64,000 nt of DNA from Lysobacterales bacterium 63-13 (GCA_001899855.1 MKWR01000017.1:43256-107255), one strand, 5' to 3'; numbered from the stretch's first letter, positions 1 to 9,496 are shown. Notes: generated from the letters alone by a model not told the origin. Translations and numbers: made by a program.

Positions 1-1
1 C

Positions 2-2212
2 GTCGACAATACGTTGTCGCTGATCGAAGACATGATCTTCGTTGTCTCGGCGGGCAATAACGGCAGCGGGCCAACCACGACCGGATCGCCGGGAAATGCC
101 AAGAACGCGATCACGGTCGGCGCGCTCGGACATTCCGGCAGCAAGGTGGTTGCGAGCTTTTCAAGTCGGGGACCGACTGTCGACGGACGCCTGAAACCGG
201 ACATCATGGCTCCCGGGAGCAGCACCGTTTCCGCATCGGGTGATGCCAGCACGACGGGCACGATCGAGGCCGCCGTGTCGAAAGGGCTTTCCGGAACATC
301 GATGTCCGCACCGACGATCGCAGGCAATGCCGGACTCGTGCGCCAGTTCTTCACTGACGGTTTCTATCCACGCGGAACAAAGACCATCGCCGACTCCTAC
401 AACCCGAGCGGCATGGCGTTGAAGGCTGTGCTGCTGAATGGCACAAACCCGATCCTGAACTCGAACACCGCGCCGACCGACCAGTTCTTCAACGGCAACT
501 ACGGCTGGGGTCGCGGCTGGACCGACTCGAACCTCTGGTTCACGACTACGCCGAGCGCATTCGGCAACGACAATCGTCGCCTGCGCATTTTCGAGCGCAC
601 CAACGTGGCCGGCGTGCAGACCGGCGACACGCAGGAATACACGATTGCCAACGTCGCGGCGGGTCAGGAGTTGCGTGCGACCCTGACCTGGTATGACCCC
701 GAGGCAACCAGCGGTGCCGCGCTGAGCCTGGTCAACAATCTCGACCTCGAAGTGGTCGGCCCCGGTGCCACGCTGTATCGCGGCAACGTGTTCACCGCCG
801 GTGTATCAACCACCGGCGGCAGTGCGGATATTCGCAATACGGTCGAGCAGGTGCGCCTCACCGCGCCGACCGCCGGCAGCTACACGTTCCGTGTGAAAGG
901 CACGGCGGTCCCGGGCGGTTCGCGGCCGAACACGAATCGGCAGGGCTATGCACTTGCGGTATCCGGCGCATTCGGCCTGCCCAACACGCCGGCCTTCGCG
1001 GCACCAACCGGACTCAGCGTAGCGCCGGTGGCAGGCGGCACCCAGGTCGCCTTCAGTGCCGCTGGTGGCGCCCAGGGCTTCCAGCTCTATCGTGCGGCCG
1101 GCACATGCGCGGCAGCGGCAGCCGGTGATTTCCGACTGGTTGGCTCGTCCGCATCCAGCCCGGTGGTTGATTCCACGAGTCAGGGCGGCTATCCGTATGC
1201 CTACAAGGTTCGTGGCGTCAGCAACGATATCGAGGGTGATGCCTCGGCCTGTATCGATACGACTTCCAGTGGTGCATGCAACCTGCAACCGTCATTCGAC
1301 GGCACCAGTGTGGTCGGCGGCGCATCGCTCAACGCAACCTGCAAGGTGCCACTGAACTGGGCGGCCGCGACATCGAACTGCCCGCTTTCTCCCAGCGTCA
1401 GCTATTCGGTGCAGAGATCCTCGGATCCCTATTTCACGTCGCCGGCCACGATTGCCACGAACGTTGCAAGCACGAGCTATGAGGATTTCGCGGTCCTGCC
1501 CGCGGCACCTTACTACTACAAGGTTCTGGCGACCGATTCGCAAGGCAACAGCGCACCAATCAGCCAGACCGTCGGTGGCACGGCGATCGGGCCCAGCGGC
1601 GTCGATGGCAACACTTACCTGGATGATGGCGATACCCATGTCTACTCGAACCTGGCTGCTCCGTGGCAAGTCACCAACACGGCGGCCACCTCGGGCACCC
1701 TCAGCTATCACAGCGGTGCCGATGGGGCGAACTATCCCGCCAGCAGCTGCGGCGCGATGACGACACCGCCGATTGTCGTACAGCCGAGCGCTACGCTCGA
1801 CTTCAAGATGAAGTACAACATCGAGACGGGCTGGGATGTGCTCATCCTGGAAGTCTCGACCAACGGCGGTGCCAGCTGGGCCGATCTGCCACCCAACGGT
1901 GGCTACCCGGCCTCGGGTACGGTGACCAATGCCGGCAATGCCTGCGGATATCCGGTTGGCAAGACCGGATTTGCCGGCTCGACGTCCGCGACACCGACCA
2001 ATGACGCGGCGGTGGCTTCGTTCCAGAACTTCTCGGCAAGTCTCGCTGCGTATTCCGGCCAGACGATCCAGTTGCGCTGGCGCTTCTCTTCGGATGGTGG
2101 CTACGAAGTGGGCGGTGCGTTTATCGATGAGATCAGTCTGAGCAGTGCCGATCGGATCTTCGTCGACGGCTTCGATCCGGCCAACAGCGCCTACGTGTGC
2201 ACACCGCTGTAA
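2..2212 (+). CDS. S8 family (subtilisin-like) serine peptidase, C-terminal part
   Basis: The reading frame is open to the left edge, so the N-terminus and the catalytic Asp and His lie outside the window. What remains shows a subtilase core: the oxyanion-hole region VSAGNNG near residue 12, and the catalytic Ser in GTSMSAP near residue 96, counted from the TTG at 14. A beta-rich region (about 150-320) follows, then two fibronectin-like stretches (about 330-520). The final domain (about 530-715) resembles the MAM/immune-inhibitor-A type, with paired cysteines and a GGYEVGGAFIDEI end. The protein is most likely secreted and degrades extracellular protein, which fits the peptide transporters and amino-acid catabolic genes that follow. 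The last residues include DRIFVDGFDP, a possible sorting or anchoring tag (see findings). The stop is followed at once by a strong hairpin terminator. Confidence 0.9.
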   Translation, partial: VDNTLSLIEDMIFVVSAGNNGSGPTTTGSPGNAKNAITVGALGHSGSKVVASFSSRGPTVDGRLKPDIMAPGSSTVSASGDASTTGTIEAAVSKGLSGTSMSAPTIAGNAGLVRQFFTDGFYPRGTKTIADSYNPSGMALKAVLLNGTNPILNSNTAPTDQFFNGNYGWGRGWTDSNLWFTTTPSAFGNDNRRLRIFERTNVAGVQTGDTQEYTIANVAAGQELRATLTWYDPEATSGAALSLVNNLDLEVVGPGATLYRGNVFTAGVSTTGGSADIRNTVEQVRLTAPTAGSYTFRVKGTAVPGGSRPNTNRQGYALAVSGAFGLPNTPAFAAPTGLSVAPVAGGTQVAFSAAGGAQGFQLYRAAGTCAAAAAGDFRLVGSSASSPVVDSTSQGGYPYAYKVRGVSNDIEGDASACIDTTSSGACNLQPSFDGTSVVGGASLNATCKVPLNWAAATSNCPLSPSVSYSVQRSSDPYFTSPATIATNVASTSYEDFAVLPAAPYYYKVLATDSQGNSAPISQTVGGTAIGPSGVDGNTYLDDGDTHVYSNLAAPWQVTNTAATSGTLSYHSGADGANYPASSCGAMTTPPIVVQPSATLDFKMKYNIETGWDVLILEVSTNGGASWADLPPNGGYPASGTVTNAGNACGYPVGKTGFAGSTSATPTNDAAVASFQNFSASLAAYSGQTIQLRWRFSSDGGYEVGGAFIDEISLSSADRIFVDGFDPANSAYVCTPL

Positions 2213-2237
2213 GAGCTTTCTCGCGATCGTGAAGGCA

Positions 2238-2275
2238 GCAGACGGGCGCGGATTTCCGCGCCCGTCTGCATTTCT
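2238..2275 (+). terminator. Rho-independent-like terminator of the subtilase gene
   Basis: A perfect inverted repeat with 14-bp arms (2238-2251 and 2256-2269, GCAGACGGGCGCGG and its complement) closes on the loop ATTT and is followed by ATTTCT. It begins 25 bases after the subtilase stop. The T tract is short, but the stem is very strong. Confidence 0.8.
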
Positions 2276-2314
2276 ACAGCCATTCAGCGTTCGCTGGATG
2301 GCACAATCGACGCA

Positions 2315-3037
2315 ATGGAATCCCGAAAGTTGCCGCGCCGATCCCTGCCCCACCGCATCGTCCGCTGGGTGGCAGTTGCCTTGCTGCTTTGGTTCGCCTT
2401 GAGTGTGTTGGTCGTGGTGATCCTGCGCTTCGTGCCGCCGTTGACCTCGGCCTTCATGATCGAACGCCGCCTGGAAGCCCTGGTCGAGGGTCAGCAGGAT
2501 TTCACCCTGCGCTATCGCTGGACGCCGCTGGCCCAGGTTTCCACGAACCTGCCGATTGCCCTCGTCGCGGCCGAAGACCAGAAATTCCCAAATCACCATG
2601 GCTTTGATGTCGATGCGATCCAGTCGGCGCTGGCCGATGCCGAGGACGGCGCGCGGCTGCGCGGTGCCAGCACGATCAGCCAGCAGGTGGCGAAGAACCT
2701 GTTCCTGTGGAATGGCCGCAGTTTCGTGCGCAAGGGCCTGGAAGCGTATTTCACCGCCCTCATCGAACTGCTCTGGCCAAAGCAGCGCATCATCGAGGTC
2801 TATCTCAACATCGCCGAATTCGGTGACGGCATCTACGGTGCCGGTGCGGCCAGTGCGCACTTTTTCCGCAACACGCCCGCGCAATTGAATCCACGCCAAT
2901 GCGCCCTGCTCGCCGCCGTGCTGCCAAATCCGCGCAAGCTGCACGTCGAGCGGCCTTCGACCTATGTGCAGCGGCGCGCCAACTGGATCGAGCGGCAGGT
3001 CCGCCAACTCGGCGGCGCCGACTGGCTGAAACCCTGA
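2315..3037 (+). CDS. mtgA: Monofunctional biosynthetic peptidoglycan transglycosylase
   Basis: A family GT51 glycosyltransferase that polymerises lipid II into glycan strands at the inner membrane. The 240-residue size is normal for MtgA. One N-terminal membrane anchor lies at about residues 17-38, and the glycosyltransferase domain fills the rest. Family motifs are visible: EDQKF with the catalytic Glu near 87 followed by HHGFD, GASTISQQVAKNLFL, a QRIIEVYLNIAEFG block and LLAAVLPNPRKL. There is no transpeptidase domain, so it is not a class A PBP. The ATG at 2315 gives the anchor a basic leader (ESRKLPRRSLPHR). The gene converges on the peptide transporter, and the stop codon sits inside a shared hairpin. 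Confidence 0.95.
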   Translation: MESRKLPRRSLPHRIVRWVAVALLLWFALSVLVVVILRFVPPLTSAFMIERRLEALVEGQQDFTLRYRWTPLAQVSTNLPIALVAAEDQKFPNHHGFDVDAIQSALADAEDGARLRGASTISQQVAKNLFLWNGRSFVRKGLEAYFTALIELLWPKQRIIEVYLNIAEFGDGIYGAGAASAHFFRNTPAQLNPRQCALLAAVLPNPRKLHVERPSTYVQRRANWIERQVRQLGGADWLKP

Positions 3038-3055
3038 TCGCCTTCGATCAGGGTT
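3030..3055. terminator. Hairpin between convergent mtgA and POT transporter genes
   Basis: A perfect 11-bp inverted repeat, AACCCTGATCG (3030-3040) and its complement (3045-3055), closes on loop CCTT. It overlaps the mtgA stop codon and lies 17 bases beyond the stop of the opposing gene. There is no clear T tract, so a two-way termination role is inferred from position. Confidence 0.55.
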
Positions 3056-3071
3056 GCGGCCTCCGGAAGAT

Positions 3072-4628
3072 CTATTCTTCCGCGGCAATGCCCGGCATGC
3101 TGCCGCCGGCCGTGGAATGCCCGAGCACCGCTTCGGCGCTGTGCGTTGCCGAGAGGCGCTTCATCAGCGGCAAGACCGCGATCGCGATCAGCGCGCAGAG
3201 CAGGGCGGCGATGCCTAGCCGATTGAACAGGCTGGTGTAGATCGGAAGGGTTTGCAGCGGTTCGGTGATGTCCTGCGGCACGCTGGCGTAGGTGGCGACG
3301 ACACCGCCAAGGTATTGCGAAACGCCCGAGGCGACGTAATAGGCACCCATCATGAAACCGCCCATGCGCGCCGGCACGTAGCGCGCGATCATCGCCAGGC
3401 CGAGTGCGCTGACCAGCAGTTCGCCAAGCGAGATCGCGCCATAGCCCCAGACCATCAGCCACGAGGAAACCTTGCCGCTGGCATCGGCAAAATGACCGGC
3501 CGCACCATAGATGAAGAAGCCTGCCGCGACGATGACGAAGCCCAATGCAAACTTGCCGGCGATCGACAGATCCTTCTTGTTGCGCCCGGCGACCGCATAG
3601 ACCCATGCGAGAATCGGGCTGAGGATGAAGATCCAGATTGGATTGAAGGCCTGGAACTGCGCCGGCGACCAATCCCAGAGATGGTTGCCGAACACGTTGA
3701 ACGCCGGATCGATATTGCGCAATGCAAACAGGCTCAATGACGTCGACATCTGCTGGTAGAAGATGAAATAGAACATCGTCTGCACGACCAAGACCAGGGC
3801 GGCGATCAGGCCGGCCCGCTCGCCGCGTTGGCCGGTGGCAATCAGCCAGCCGAAGATGCCGACAACGGTAATGGCGGCGATGTAGACAAAGGCACGAGCA
3901 ACGCCCTGATGCTCGAGGATGTAGGCCGAAGCGAAAACAGCGACGACACCGAGGCCGAGGACCATGCCGAGCTTGCCCCAGTCAAGCGGGCGCGAATCGG
4001 GATCAGAACCGATATGCGACATCGCCTTGCGCATGAGGAAGTAGTTGGCCAGGCCGAAAACCAGGCCGATCGCGCAGACTGCGAAGGCGACATGCCAGCC
4101 GAGTTCGTTGCCGTAATGTTCGTTGACGTAGTCCTTCAGCCAGGGCGTCAACAACTGCGAAATCATCGCACCGAGATTGACCGCCATGTAGTAGATCGTG
4201 AAGGCGCTGTCGATTTTCGAATCGTCGCCTTCGTAGATCTTGCGCACGAGGTTGCCGGCATTGGCCTTGAACAGGCCATTGCCGACGACGACCACGCCGA
4301 GCGCGCAGAACAGGAACCACACGCTTTCGCCCGGCACCACCATGAGGCCATAGCCGATGGCAAGGATCACGGCACCCAGCAACATGGTGCGCCGCGTGCC
4401 GAGGATCTTGTCGCCGATCCAGCCACCGATCGCCGGGGCCACGTAGATCAATGCGGCCGCGGCACCCCAGACCAGGGTCGCGCGTTCGTCGGCGAAGCCG
4501 AGGCGCTGCACCATGTAGTAGACGATCAACGCCTGCATGCCGTAGTAGCCGAAGCGTTCCCACATCTCGATCAGGAAGATCGTCGAGAACGATCGGGTCT
4601 GGCTGTTTCTGGCGCTTGCTGCGTTCAT
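3072..4628 (-). CDS. POT-family proton-dependent oligopeptide transporter
   Basis: A major-facilitator, POT/PTR2-type carrier that imports di- and tripeptides with protons. The diagnostic first-helix motif ExxERFxYYG is present as EMWERFGYYG near residues 21-30, and hydrophobic segments fill the rest of the 518 residues. The FIFYQQMSTSLSLFA region resembles the POT helix 7 block. The ATG at 4628 follows a divergent gap to the CBS gene. A second POT gene lies at 10.2-11.7 kb, so peptide import is duplicated on both sides of the tyrosine degradation genes. Exact substrate preference cannot be read from sequence. Confidence 0.92.
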   Translation of the reverse strand: MNAASARNSQTRSFSTIFLIEMWERFGYYGMQALIVYYMVQRLGFADERATLVWGAAAALIYVAPAIGGWIGDKILGTRRTMLLGAVILAIGYGLMVVPGESVWFLFCALGVVVVGNGLFKANAGNLVRKIYEGDDSKIDSAFTIYYMAVNLGAMISQLLTPWLKDYVNEHYGNELGWHVAFAVCAIGLVFGLANYFLMRKAMSHIGSDPDSRPLDWGKLGMVLGLGVVAVFASAYILEHQGVARAFVYIAAITVVGIFGWLIATGQRGERAGLIAALVLVVQTMFYFIFYQQMSTSLSLFALRNIDPAFNVFGNHLWDWSPAQFQAFNPIWIFILSPILAWVYAVAGRNKKDLSIAGKFALGFVIVAAGFFIYGAAGHFADASGKVSSWLMVWGYGAISLGELLVSALGLAMIARYVPARMGGFMMGAYYVASGVSQYLGGVVATYASVPQDITEPLQTLPIYTSLFNRLGIAALLCALIAIAVLPLMKRLSATHSAEAVLGHSTAGGSMPGIAAEE

Positions 4629-4771
4629 CGTCGGCGTCCACGGGCTTGCGGAAAGTGGGCGAGACTAGCGCATGCGTCCGGTTTGCGCTTGTGCGAATGC
4701 ACAACGTCGCGGACAGCGCTAGACTTGAACTCCGCGATTGTGGCGGGCATCGGATCCCAGCGGAGGCAGCC

Positions 4772-5200
4772 ATGCTTCAGGTCAAGCACCTACTCGATGA
4801 CAAGGGCCACGAGATCCTCGCCATCGCCCCGGGTTCGCCCGTGATCGACGCGATCAAATCGATGGCTGAACACCGTATCGGTGCCTTGCTGGTGATGGAT
4901 GGCGGCGAGCTTGTCGGCATCATCAGCGAGCGCGACTACGCGCGCAGCATCGTCCTCAAGGGGCGCTCGTCGGCGACGACCCTGGTCAGCGACATCATGG
5001 GCAGCGGAATGATCACGGTCGGCCCCGACGACAGCATCGACCACTGCATGCGCTTGTGCACAAACGAACGTGTCCGATATCTGCCGGTGCTCGACAAGGG
5101 CAAGGTCGTCGGCGTGCTTTCCCTCGGCGACCTGGTCAAGGCGGTGATCAGTCAGCAGAGCGAGCAGATCGAGCAGCTGCAGCGGTACATCGCCGGTTGA
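4772..5200 (+). CDS. CBS-domain protein
   Basis: A small (142-residue) protein made of two CBS domains (about 8-62 and 70-128), a fold that usually binds adenine nucleotides and senses energy state. Typical features are the GALLVMDGGELVGIISERD strand-turn in the first repeat and RYLPVLDKGKVVGVLSLGDL in the second. I chose ATG 4772 because GGAGG at 4762-4766 is well spaced; upstream in-frame codons lie in the shadow of the divergent transporter gene. No catalytic domain is attached, so it probably acts on a partner that cannot be identified from this window. Confidence 0.9.
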   Translation: MLQVKHLLDDKGHEILAIAPGSPVIDAIKSMAEHRIGALLVMDGGELVGIISERDYARSIVLKGRSSATTLVSDIMGSGMITVGPDDSIDHCMRLCTNERVRYLPVLDKGKVVGVLSLGDLVKAVISQQSEQIEQLQRYIAG

Positions 5201-5204
5201 ACCG

Positions 5205-5882
5205 TCAGGCGGTGCCGGCCCGCTTCGGCGCGTCGGGCTGATTTTCAGGACGCGCGCTGTCGAAGGCAGGCAGGCTGAGGCATTCCTGCTCGATGCGTGA
5301 AATCACCGGGTAGGCGCTCATGTCGATGTCGTAGCGACGCGCGTTGTAGACCTGCGGAATCAGGCACAGGTCGGCCAGGGTCGGCGTATCGCCGTCGCAA
5401 TAGATGCCGGTACCGGAATTGTCATCGAGCATCTGCTCCAGGGCGCGGAATCCCTGCACGATCCAGTGCCGCGCCCAGCGCTCACGCTCGACTTGTGGCG
5501 AACTGAATTCATGCTCGAGGAATTGCATGACGCGCAGATTGCCGAGTGGATGGATGTCGCAGGCAACGACCTGGGCAAGTGCGCGCACGCGCGCACGCTC
5601 GCGCGCCGTCGAGGGCAGCAGCGCCGCGCCCGCGGGATAGGCTTCCTCCAGATACTCGATGATCGCCATCGATTGGCGGAACACGCGCGAACCATCAAGC
5701 AGGGTCGGCACGCAGGCTTGCGGATTGATGTCGCGATAGCTGGCAGCATGCTGCTCGCCGCCATTGTTGACGAGATGCACGGGCACGATTTCGTGCGGCA
5801 ATTGCTTGAGGTTCAACGCAATCCGCACGCGATAGGCGGCACTTGAACGCCAGTAGCTGTAGAGCTTGATGCTGTCGGACAT
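5205..5882 (-). CDS. maiA: Maleylacetoacetate isomerase (zeta-class GST)
   Basis: Converts maleylacetoacetate to fumarylacetoacetate with glutathione, the fifth step of tyrosine breakdown. The 225-residue protein has the GST thioredoxin-like N-domain with the zeta-type segment YWRSSAAYRVRIAL (residues 10-23). The glutathione-contact block QSMAIIEYLEE lies near 70-80, and a helical C-domain contains TPTLADLCLIPQ. ATG 5882 is preferred over an upstream in-frame ATG because the family begins just before KLYSYW. It is the last gene of hpd-hmgA-fahA-maiA, 65 bases after fahA. Confidence 0.93.
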   Translation of the reverse strand: MSDSIKLYSYWRSSAAYRVRIALNLKQLPHEIVPVHLVNNGGEQHAASYRDINPQACVPTLLDGSRVFRQSMAIIEYLEEAYPAGAALLPSTARERARVRALAQVVACDIHPLGNLRVMQFLEHEFSSPQVERERWARHWIVQGFRALEQMLDDNSGTGIYCDGDTPTLADLCLIPQVYNARRYDIDMSAYPVISRIEQECLSLPAFDSARPENQPDAPKRAGTA

Positions 5883-5947
5883 GGCCCACCCCTGCATTCC
5901 GGAACGGTCGACGATCGCGCAATCACCGCGCAACCCCGCGCGGATGT

Positions 5948-6937
5948 TCAGGCTGGCGAATACTTCGCGACAACCTGCTCGATCGCGCCGAACACCGATT
6001 TCCCTTCGCCATCGGTCATTTCAATCCGCACACGATCGCCAAACTTGAGGAACGGGGTCGTCGCCTTGCCGTCGCGCAGGGTCTCCACGGTGCGCTGCTC
6101 GGCCAGGCAGGACGCTCCCTTTGCCGTGTCCTCGTTGGCAATCGTACCTGATCCAATCAAGGTTCCGGCAGCCAGTGGTCGGCTTTTTGCAGCGTGTGCG
6201 ATCAGCTCGGCAAAGCTGAATTGCATGTCGACACCGGCTTCTGCCTCGCCGAACCAGTGGCCGTTGATCCAGGTGCGCATGGGCAGGTGCAGCTTGGAAT
6301 CCCGCCAGGATTCACCAAGCTCGTCCGGCGTGACAAATACCGGCGACAGTGCCGAGCGCGGTTTCGATTGCAGGAAACCAAAGCCCTTGGCCAGCTCGCC
6401 CGGGATCAATCCACGCAACGAGACATCGTTGACCAGACCGACCAGCTGGATATGCGCGGCGGCGCGAGCCGGGGTGGTGCCCATGTTCACGTCATCGGTG
6501 ACGACGACGACTTCAGCTTCAAGATCGATGCCCCACTCCTCGCTGGCGGCCAGGATCGGATCGCGCGGTGCGAGGAAGCCGGCGCTGGTCGCCTGGTACA
6601 TCAGTGGGTCGGTGTAGAAACTCTGTGGAACTTCGGCACCACGCGCACGACGCACGCGCTCGACATGCGGCAGGTAGGCGCTGCCGTCGACGAACTCGTA
6701 GGCGCGCGGCAACGGCGAGGCAAGCTTGTCGACATCGAGCGCAAACGCATCGGCGGCCGTGCCGGATTGAAGTTGTTCGAACAGCGCATTCAGCCGGGGC
6801 GCGATGTTGCTCCAATCCTCCAGGGCGGTTTGCAGGGTTGCGGCAATGCCGGTGGCGCGGACGCCGCGGCTGAGATCGCGATCGACCACGATCAAGGTAC
6901 CGTCGCGGCCACCTTCCTTGAGACTTGCGAGTTTCAT
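5948..6937 (-). CDS. fahA: Fumarylacetoacetate hydrolase
   Basis: Cleaves fumarylacetoacetate to fumarate and acetoacetate, the last step of homogentisate degradation. The 329-residue protein is of the bacterial FAH type: MKLASLKEGGRDGTLIVVDRD at the start, a metal-binding acidic stretch DLEAEVVVVTDDV, then NMGTTPARAAAHIQLVGLVNDVS in the core. ATG 6937 matches the usual start of this subfamily; an in-frame extension upstream would run into hmgA. The gap after hmgA is only 25 bases, so the two are almost certainly co-transcribed. Confidence 0.95.
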   Translation of the reverse strand: MKLASLKEGGRDGTLIVVDRDLSRGVRATGIAATLQTALEDWSNIAPRLNALFEQLQSGTAADAFALDVDKLASPLPRAYEFVDGSAYLPHVERVRRARGAEVPQSFYTDPLMYQATSAGFLAPRDPILAASEEWGIDLEAEVVVVTDDVNMGTTPARAAAHIQLVGLVNDVSLRGLIPGELAKGFGFLQSKPRSALSPVFVTPDELGESWRDSKLHLPMRTWINGHWFGEAEAGVDMQFSFAELIAHAAKSRPLAAGTLIGSGTIANEDTAKGASCLAEQRTVETLRDGKATTPFLKFGDRVRIEMTDGEGKSVFGAIEQVVAKYSPA

Positions 6938-6962
6938 TTCGGCTCGGTTTCCTGGTTTCCTG

Positions 6963-8261
6963 TCAACGACGCTGCGGGTCGAAATGCTTGCGCAACCCTT
7001 GCCAGCATTCAATGTAGTCGTGTTGCAGCTGCGGCGATTCGAGGGCTTGCCGGGTCGGCTGGATCACCGCGCGGGTCTCGAACATGAAGGCCATCGTATC
7101 GGTGATGTGATCCGGTTGCGAGGTCTCGCTGCGCGTCGCCTTGTCGAATGTCGCCGCATCCGGTCCATGCCCGGTCATGCAGTTGTGCAGGCTGCTGCCA
7201 CCGGGCACGAAACCACCGGCCTTGGCATCGTATTCGCCATGGATCAGGCCCATGTATTCGCTGGCGATATTGCGATGGAACCACGGCGGCCTGAAGGTGT
7301 TTTCCGCACAAAGCCAACGCGGCGGGAAGATGGCGAAATCGATATTCGCCGTACCCGGCGTGTCGCTCGCCGAAGTCAGCACGGTGAAGATTGACGGATC
7401 GGGATGGTCGTAGCTGATCGAGCCGATGGTGTTGAAGCGGCGCAGATCATAGCGATACGGCACGTGATTGCCGTGCCAGGCGACGACATCAAGCGGCGAG
7501 TGCCTGATGGTCGCTGTCCACAACCTGCCCTGGAACTTGCTGAGCAGTTCGAATTCGCCTTCGACATCCTCGTACGCCGCCACCGGCGTCTCGAAATCGC
7601 GGGCATTGGCCAAGCCGTTGGAACCGATCGGGCCGAGGTCGGGCAGGCGAAAGGCGCTGCCGAAGTTTTCCGCGACATAGCCACGCGCTGCGGCATCGAG
7701 CAGGTCGACGCGAAAGCGAATGCCGCGTGGAACCACGGCAATCTGCTGCGGCTCGATTTCGATCACGCCAAGTTCGGTGGCAAGGCTCAGGCGCCCCTGC
7801 TGCGGGACGATCAACATCTCCGCATCGGCATTGCAGAAGAAGCGGCCCTGCATCGAGCGGTTGGCCGCGTAGACGTGGATGCCGATGCCGCACTGGGCAG
7901 CCGCACTGCCATTGCCGGCCATGGTTTCAAGGCCATCGATGAAATCGGTGGGTGCTGCAGGGATCGGCAAGGGATCCCAGCGCAACTGGTTTGGATCGGC
8001 CGGAACCTCGGCGAAGCGGTTGTGGAATCGTCCGCCCTCCAGCATGACGAAGCGCGTGTGCATGGCCGCCGGGCGAATCCGGTACAGCCAGGCGCGGCGG
8101 TTGTGCGAACGCGGCGCGGTGAACGCGGTGCCCGTCAGTTGTTCGGCATACAAGCCATAGGCCACGCGCTGCGGCGAATTGCGCCCCTGCGGCAGCGCAC
8201 CAGGCAAGGCCTCGCTGGCAAACTCGTTGCCGAAACCGGTTTGGTAGGGATCACGGTTCAT
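6963..8261 (-). CDS. hmgA: Homogentisate 1,2-dioxygenase
   Basis: Opens the aromatic ring of homogentisate to give maleylacetoacetate. The 432-residue length is typical. The N-terminus [21 protein letters not shown] is the family signature. The iron site is visible: [16 protein letters not shown] supplies the His and Glu ligands, and the C-terminal His lies in CMTGHGPD. Neighbours supply the steps before (hpd) and after (maiA, fahA). A short hairpin at 8288-8304 separates it from hpd. Confidence 0.97.
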   Translation of the reverse strand: MNRDPYQTGFGNEFASEALPGALPQGRNSPQRVAYGLYAEQLTGTAFTAPRSHNRRAWLYRIRPAAMHTRFVMLEGGRFHNRFAEVPADPNQLRWDPLPIPAAPTDFIDGLETMAGNGSAAAQCGIGIHVYAANRSMQGRFFCNADAEMLIVPQQGRLSLATELGVIEIEPQQIAVVPRGIRFRVDLLDAAARGYVAENFGSAFRLPDLGPIGSNGLANARDFETPVAAYEDVEGEFELLSKFQGRLWTATIRHSPLDVVAWHGNHVPYRYDLRRFNTIGSISYDHPDPSIFTVLTSASDTPGTANIDFAIFPPRWLCAENTFRPPWFHRNIASEYMGLIHGEYDAKAGGFVPGGSSLHNCMTGHGPDAATFDKATRSETSQPDHITDTMAFMFETRAVIQPTRQALESPQLQHDYIECWQGLRKHFDPQRR

Positions 8262-8287
8262 GTTGAAGACTCATGGATGGTGAGCCG

Positions 8288-8304
8288 CTCTCCCGACGGG
8301 AGAG
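8288..8304. repeat. Small intergenic hairpin between hpd and hmgA
   Basis: CTCTCCC, loop GAC, GGGAGAG: a short, GC-rich inverted repeat in the 54-bp gap between the hpd stop and the hmgA start. It resembles the core of the REP-like units elsewhere in the window. It could tune hmgA expression or protect the upstream message, but nothing else supports a role. Confidence 0.45.
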
Positions 8305-8315
8305 GGTGCTGATGG

Positions 8316-9413
8316 CTAGAGCACGCCACGGCGCATCTGGTCGCGCTCGATGGATTCGAACAATGCCTGGAAGTTGCCTTCGCCGAAACCCGGATTGCCC
8401 TTGCGCTGGATGATCTCGAAGAAGATCGGACCGATGCAGTTCTGCGTGAAGATCTGCAGCAGAAGTTTCTTCTTCGTTTCGGCATCGGCGTCGATGAGGA
8501 TCTTGTTCGTCGCCATGCGCGGCACGTCTTCGCCGTGGTTCGGGATGCGCTCGTCGATCACCTCGTAATATGCCGCCGGTGTATCGAGGAACTCGACGCC
8601 TTGCGCGCGCATGGCCTCGACCGTGGTGTAGATGTCATCGGTGAAGCAGGCAATGTGCTGGATGCCTTCGCCCTTGTATTCGTTGAGATACTCGTTGATC
8701 TGCGATTTCTCGTCCGAGGACTCGTTGAGCGGAATGCGCACCATGCCGTCGGGTGCGGTCATCGCCTTGGATACCAGACCAGTCTTGGCGCCCTTGATGT
8801 CGAAATAGCGGATTTCGCGGAAGTTGAACAGGCGCTCGTAGTAGTCCGACCACTTTTGCATGTTGCCGAAGTACAGGTTGTGGGTCAGGTGGTCGATGAA
8901 GGTCAGACCGAAACCTTTCGGGTTCTGCTCGGCACCGGCAATCGGCTCGTAGTCGGCCGAATAGATGTCGCCGGCGTCGCCATAGCGATCAACGAGATAA
9001 AGCATGCAATCGCCAATGCCCTTGACCACTGGCGCGGCAACGGCCTTGCTCGCCGCCTTGTGCGTGATTGCTTCGCCACCGTTGCCGATCACCTTGGCAC
9101 AGACCTTGTCGGCCGGCTGGTTGACGCGAATGGCGAAACCGCAGGCGCTGGGCCCGTGCGCCTTGGCGAAATCGGCGGCAAAGGAATCGGCATCCTCGTT
9201 GACGAGGAAGTTGACGCCGCCCTGGCGATAGACCGTGATCGGCCGGCGCTTGTGCCGGAGTACCGCGCTGAAGCCCATCAGGCGAAAGTATTCATGCAGT
9301 TTCCGCGGCTCGGGCGAGGCGAATTCGACGAACTCGAAACCGTCGATTCCCATCGGATTCTCGAACGTCGTAACCTGCATGCCGGCGTTGGCGGATTCGA
9401 GCTGCGCGTTCAT
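8316..9413 (-). CDS. hpd: 4-hydroxyphenylpyruvate dioxygenase
   Basis: Converts 4-hydroxyphenylpyruvate to homogentisate, using iron(II) and oxygen. The 365-residue protein has two vicinal-oxygen-chelate domains. The iron ligands are recognisable in the C-terminal half: His in FIDHLTHNL, His in IQHIACFTDDIY and Glu in GPIFFEIIQRKG. The end GNFQALFESIERDQMRRGVL is typical of the family. ATG 9413 is chosen because GAGGAAATC lies directly upstream; a 14-codon extension lacks such a site. It heads the tyrosine operon and is divergent from a MarR regulator 83 bases away. Confidence 0.97.
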   Translation of the reverse strand: MNAQLESANAGMQVTTFENPMGIDGFEFVEFASPEPRKLHEYFRLMGFSAVLRHKRRPITVYRQGGVNFLVNEDADSFAADFAKAHGPSACGFAIRVNQPADKVCAKVIGNGGEAITHKAASKAVAAPVVKGIGDCMLYLVDRYGDAGDIYSADYEPIAGAEQNPKGFGLTFIDHLTHNLYFGNMQKWSDYYERLFNFREIRYFDIKGAKTGLVSKAMTAPDGMVRIPLNESSDEKSQINEYLNEYKGEGIQHIACFTDDIYTTVEAMRAQGVEFLDTPAAYYEVIDERIPNHGEDVPRMATNKILIDADAETKKKLLLQIFTQNCIGPIFFEIIQRKGNPGFGEGNFQALFESIERDQMRRGVL

Positions 9414-9463
9414 GATGATTTCCTCGATGCCTGCGCAAATCGCGCATTGAGCCACCCACCTTA

Positions 9464-9485
9464 GTTACATGTGCAACCACTTGCA
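9464..9485. promoter_or_regulatory. Candidate MarR operator between hpd and marR
   Basis: Two overlapping dyads sit just before the regulator start: GTTACA-TG-TGCAAC (9464-9477, one mismatch between the arms) and TGCAA-CCAC-TTGCA (9472-9485, perfect). MarR proteins bind such symmetric sites and usually control both themselves and a divergent operon. This is a prediction from position and symmetry only. Confidence 0.45.
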
Positions 9486-9496
9486 AGAGACGCGCG

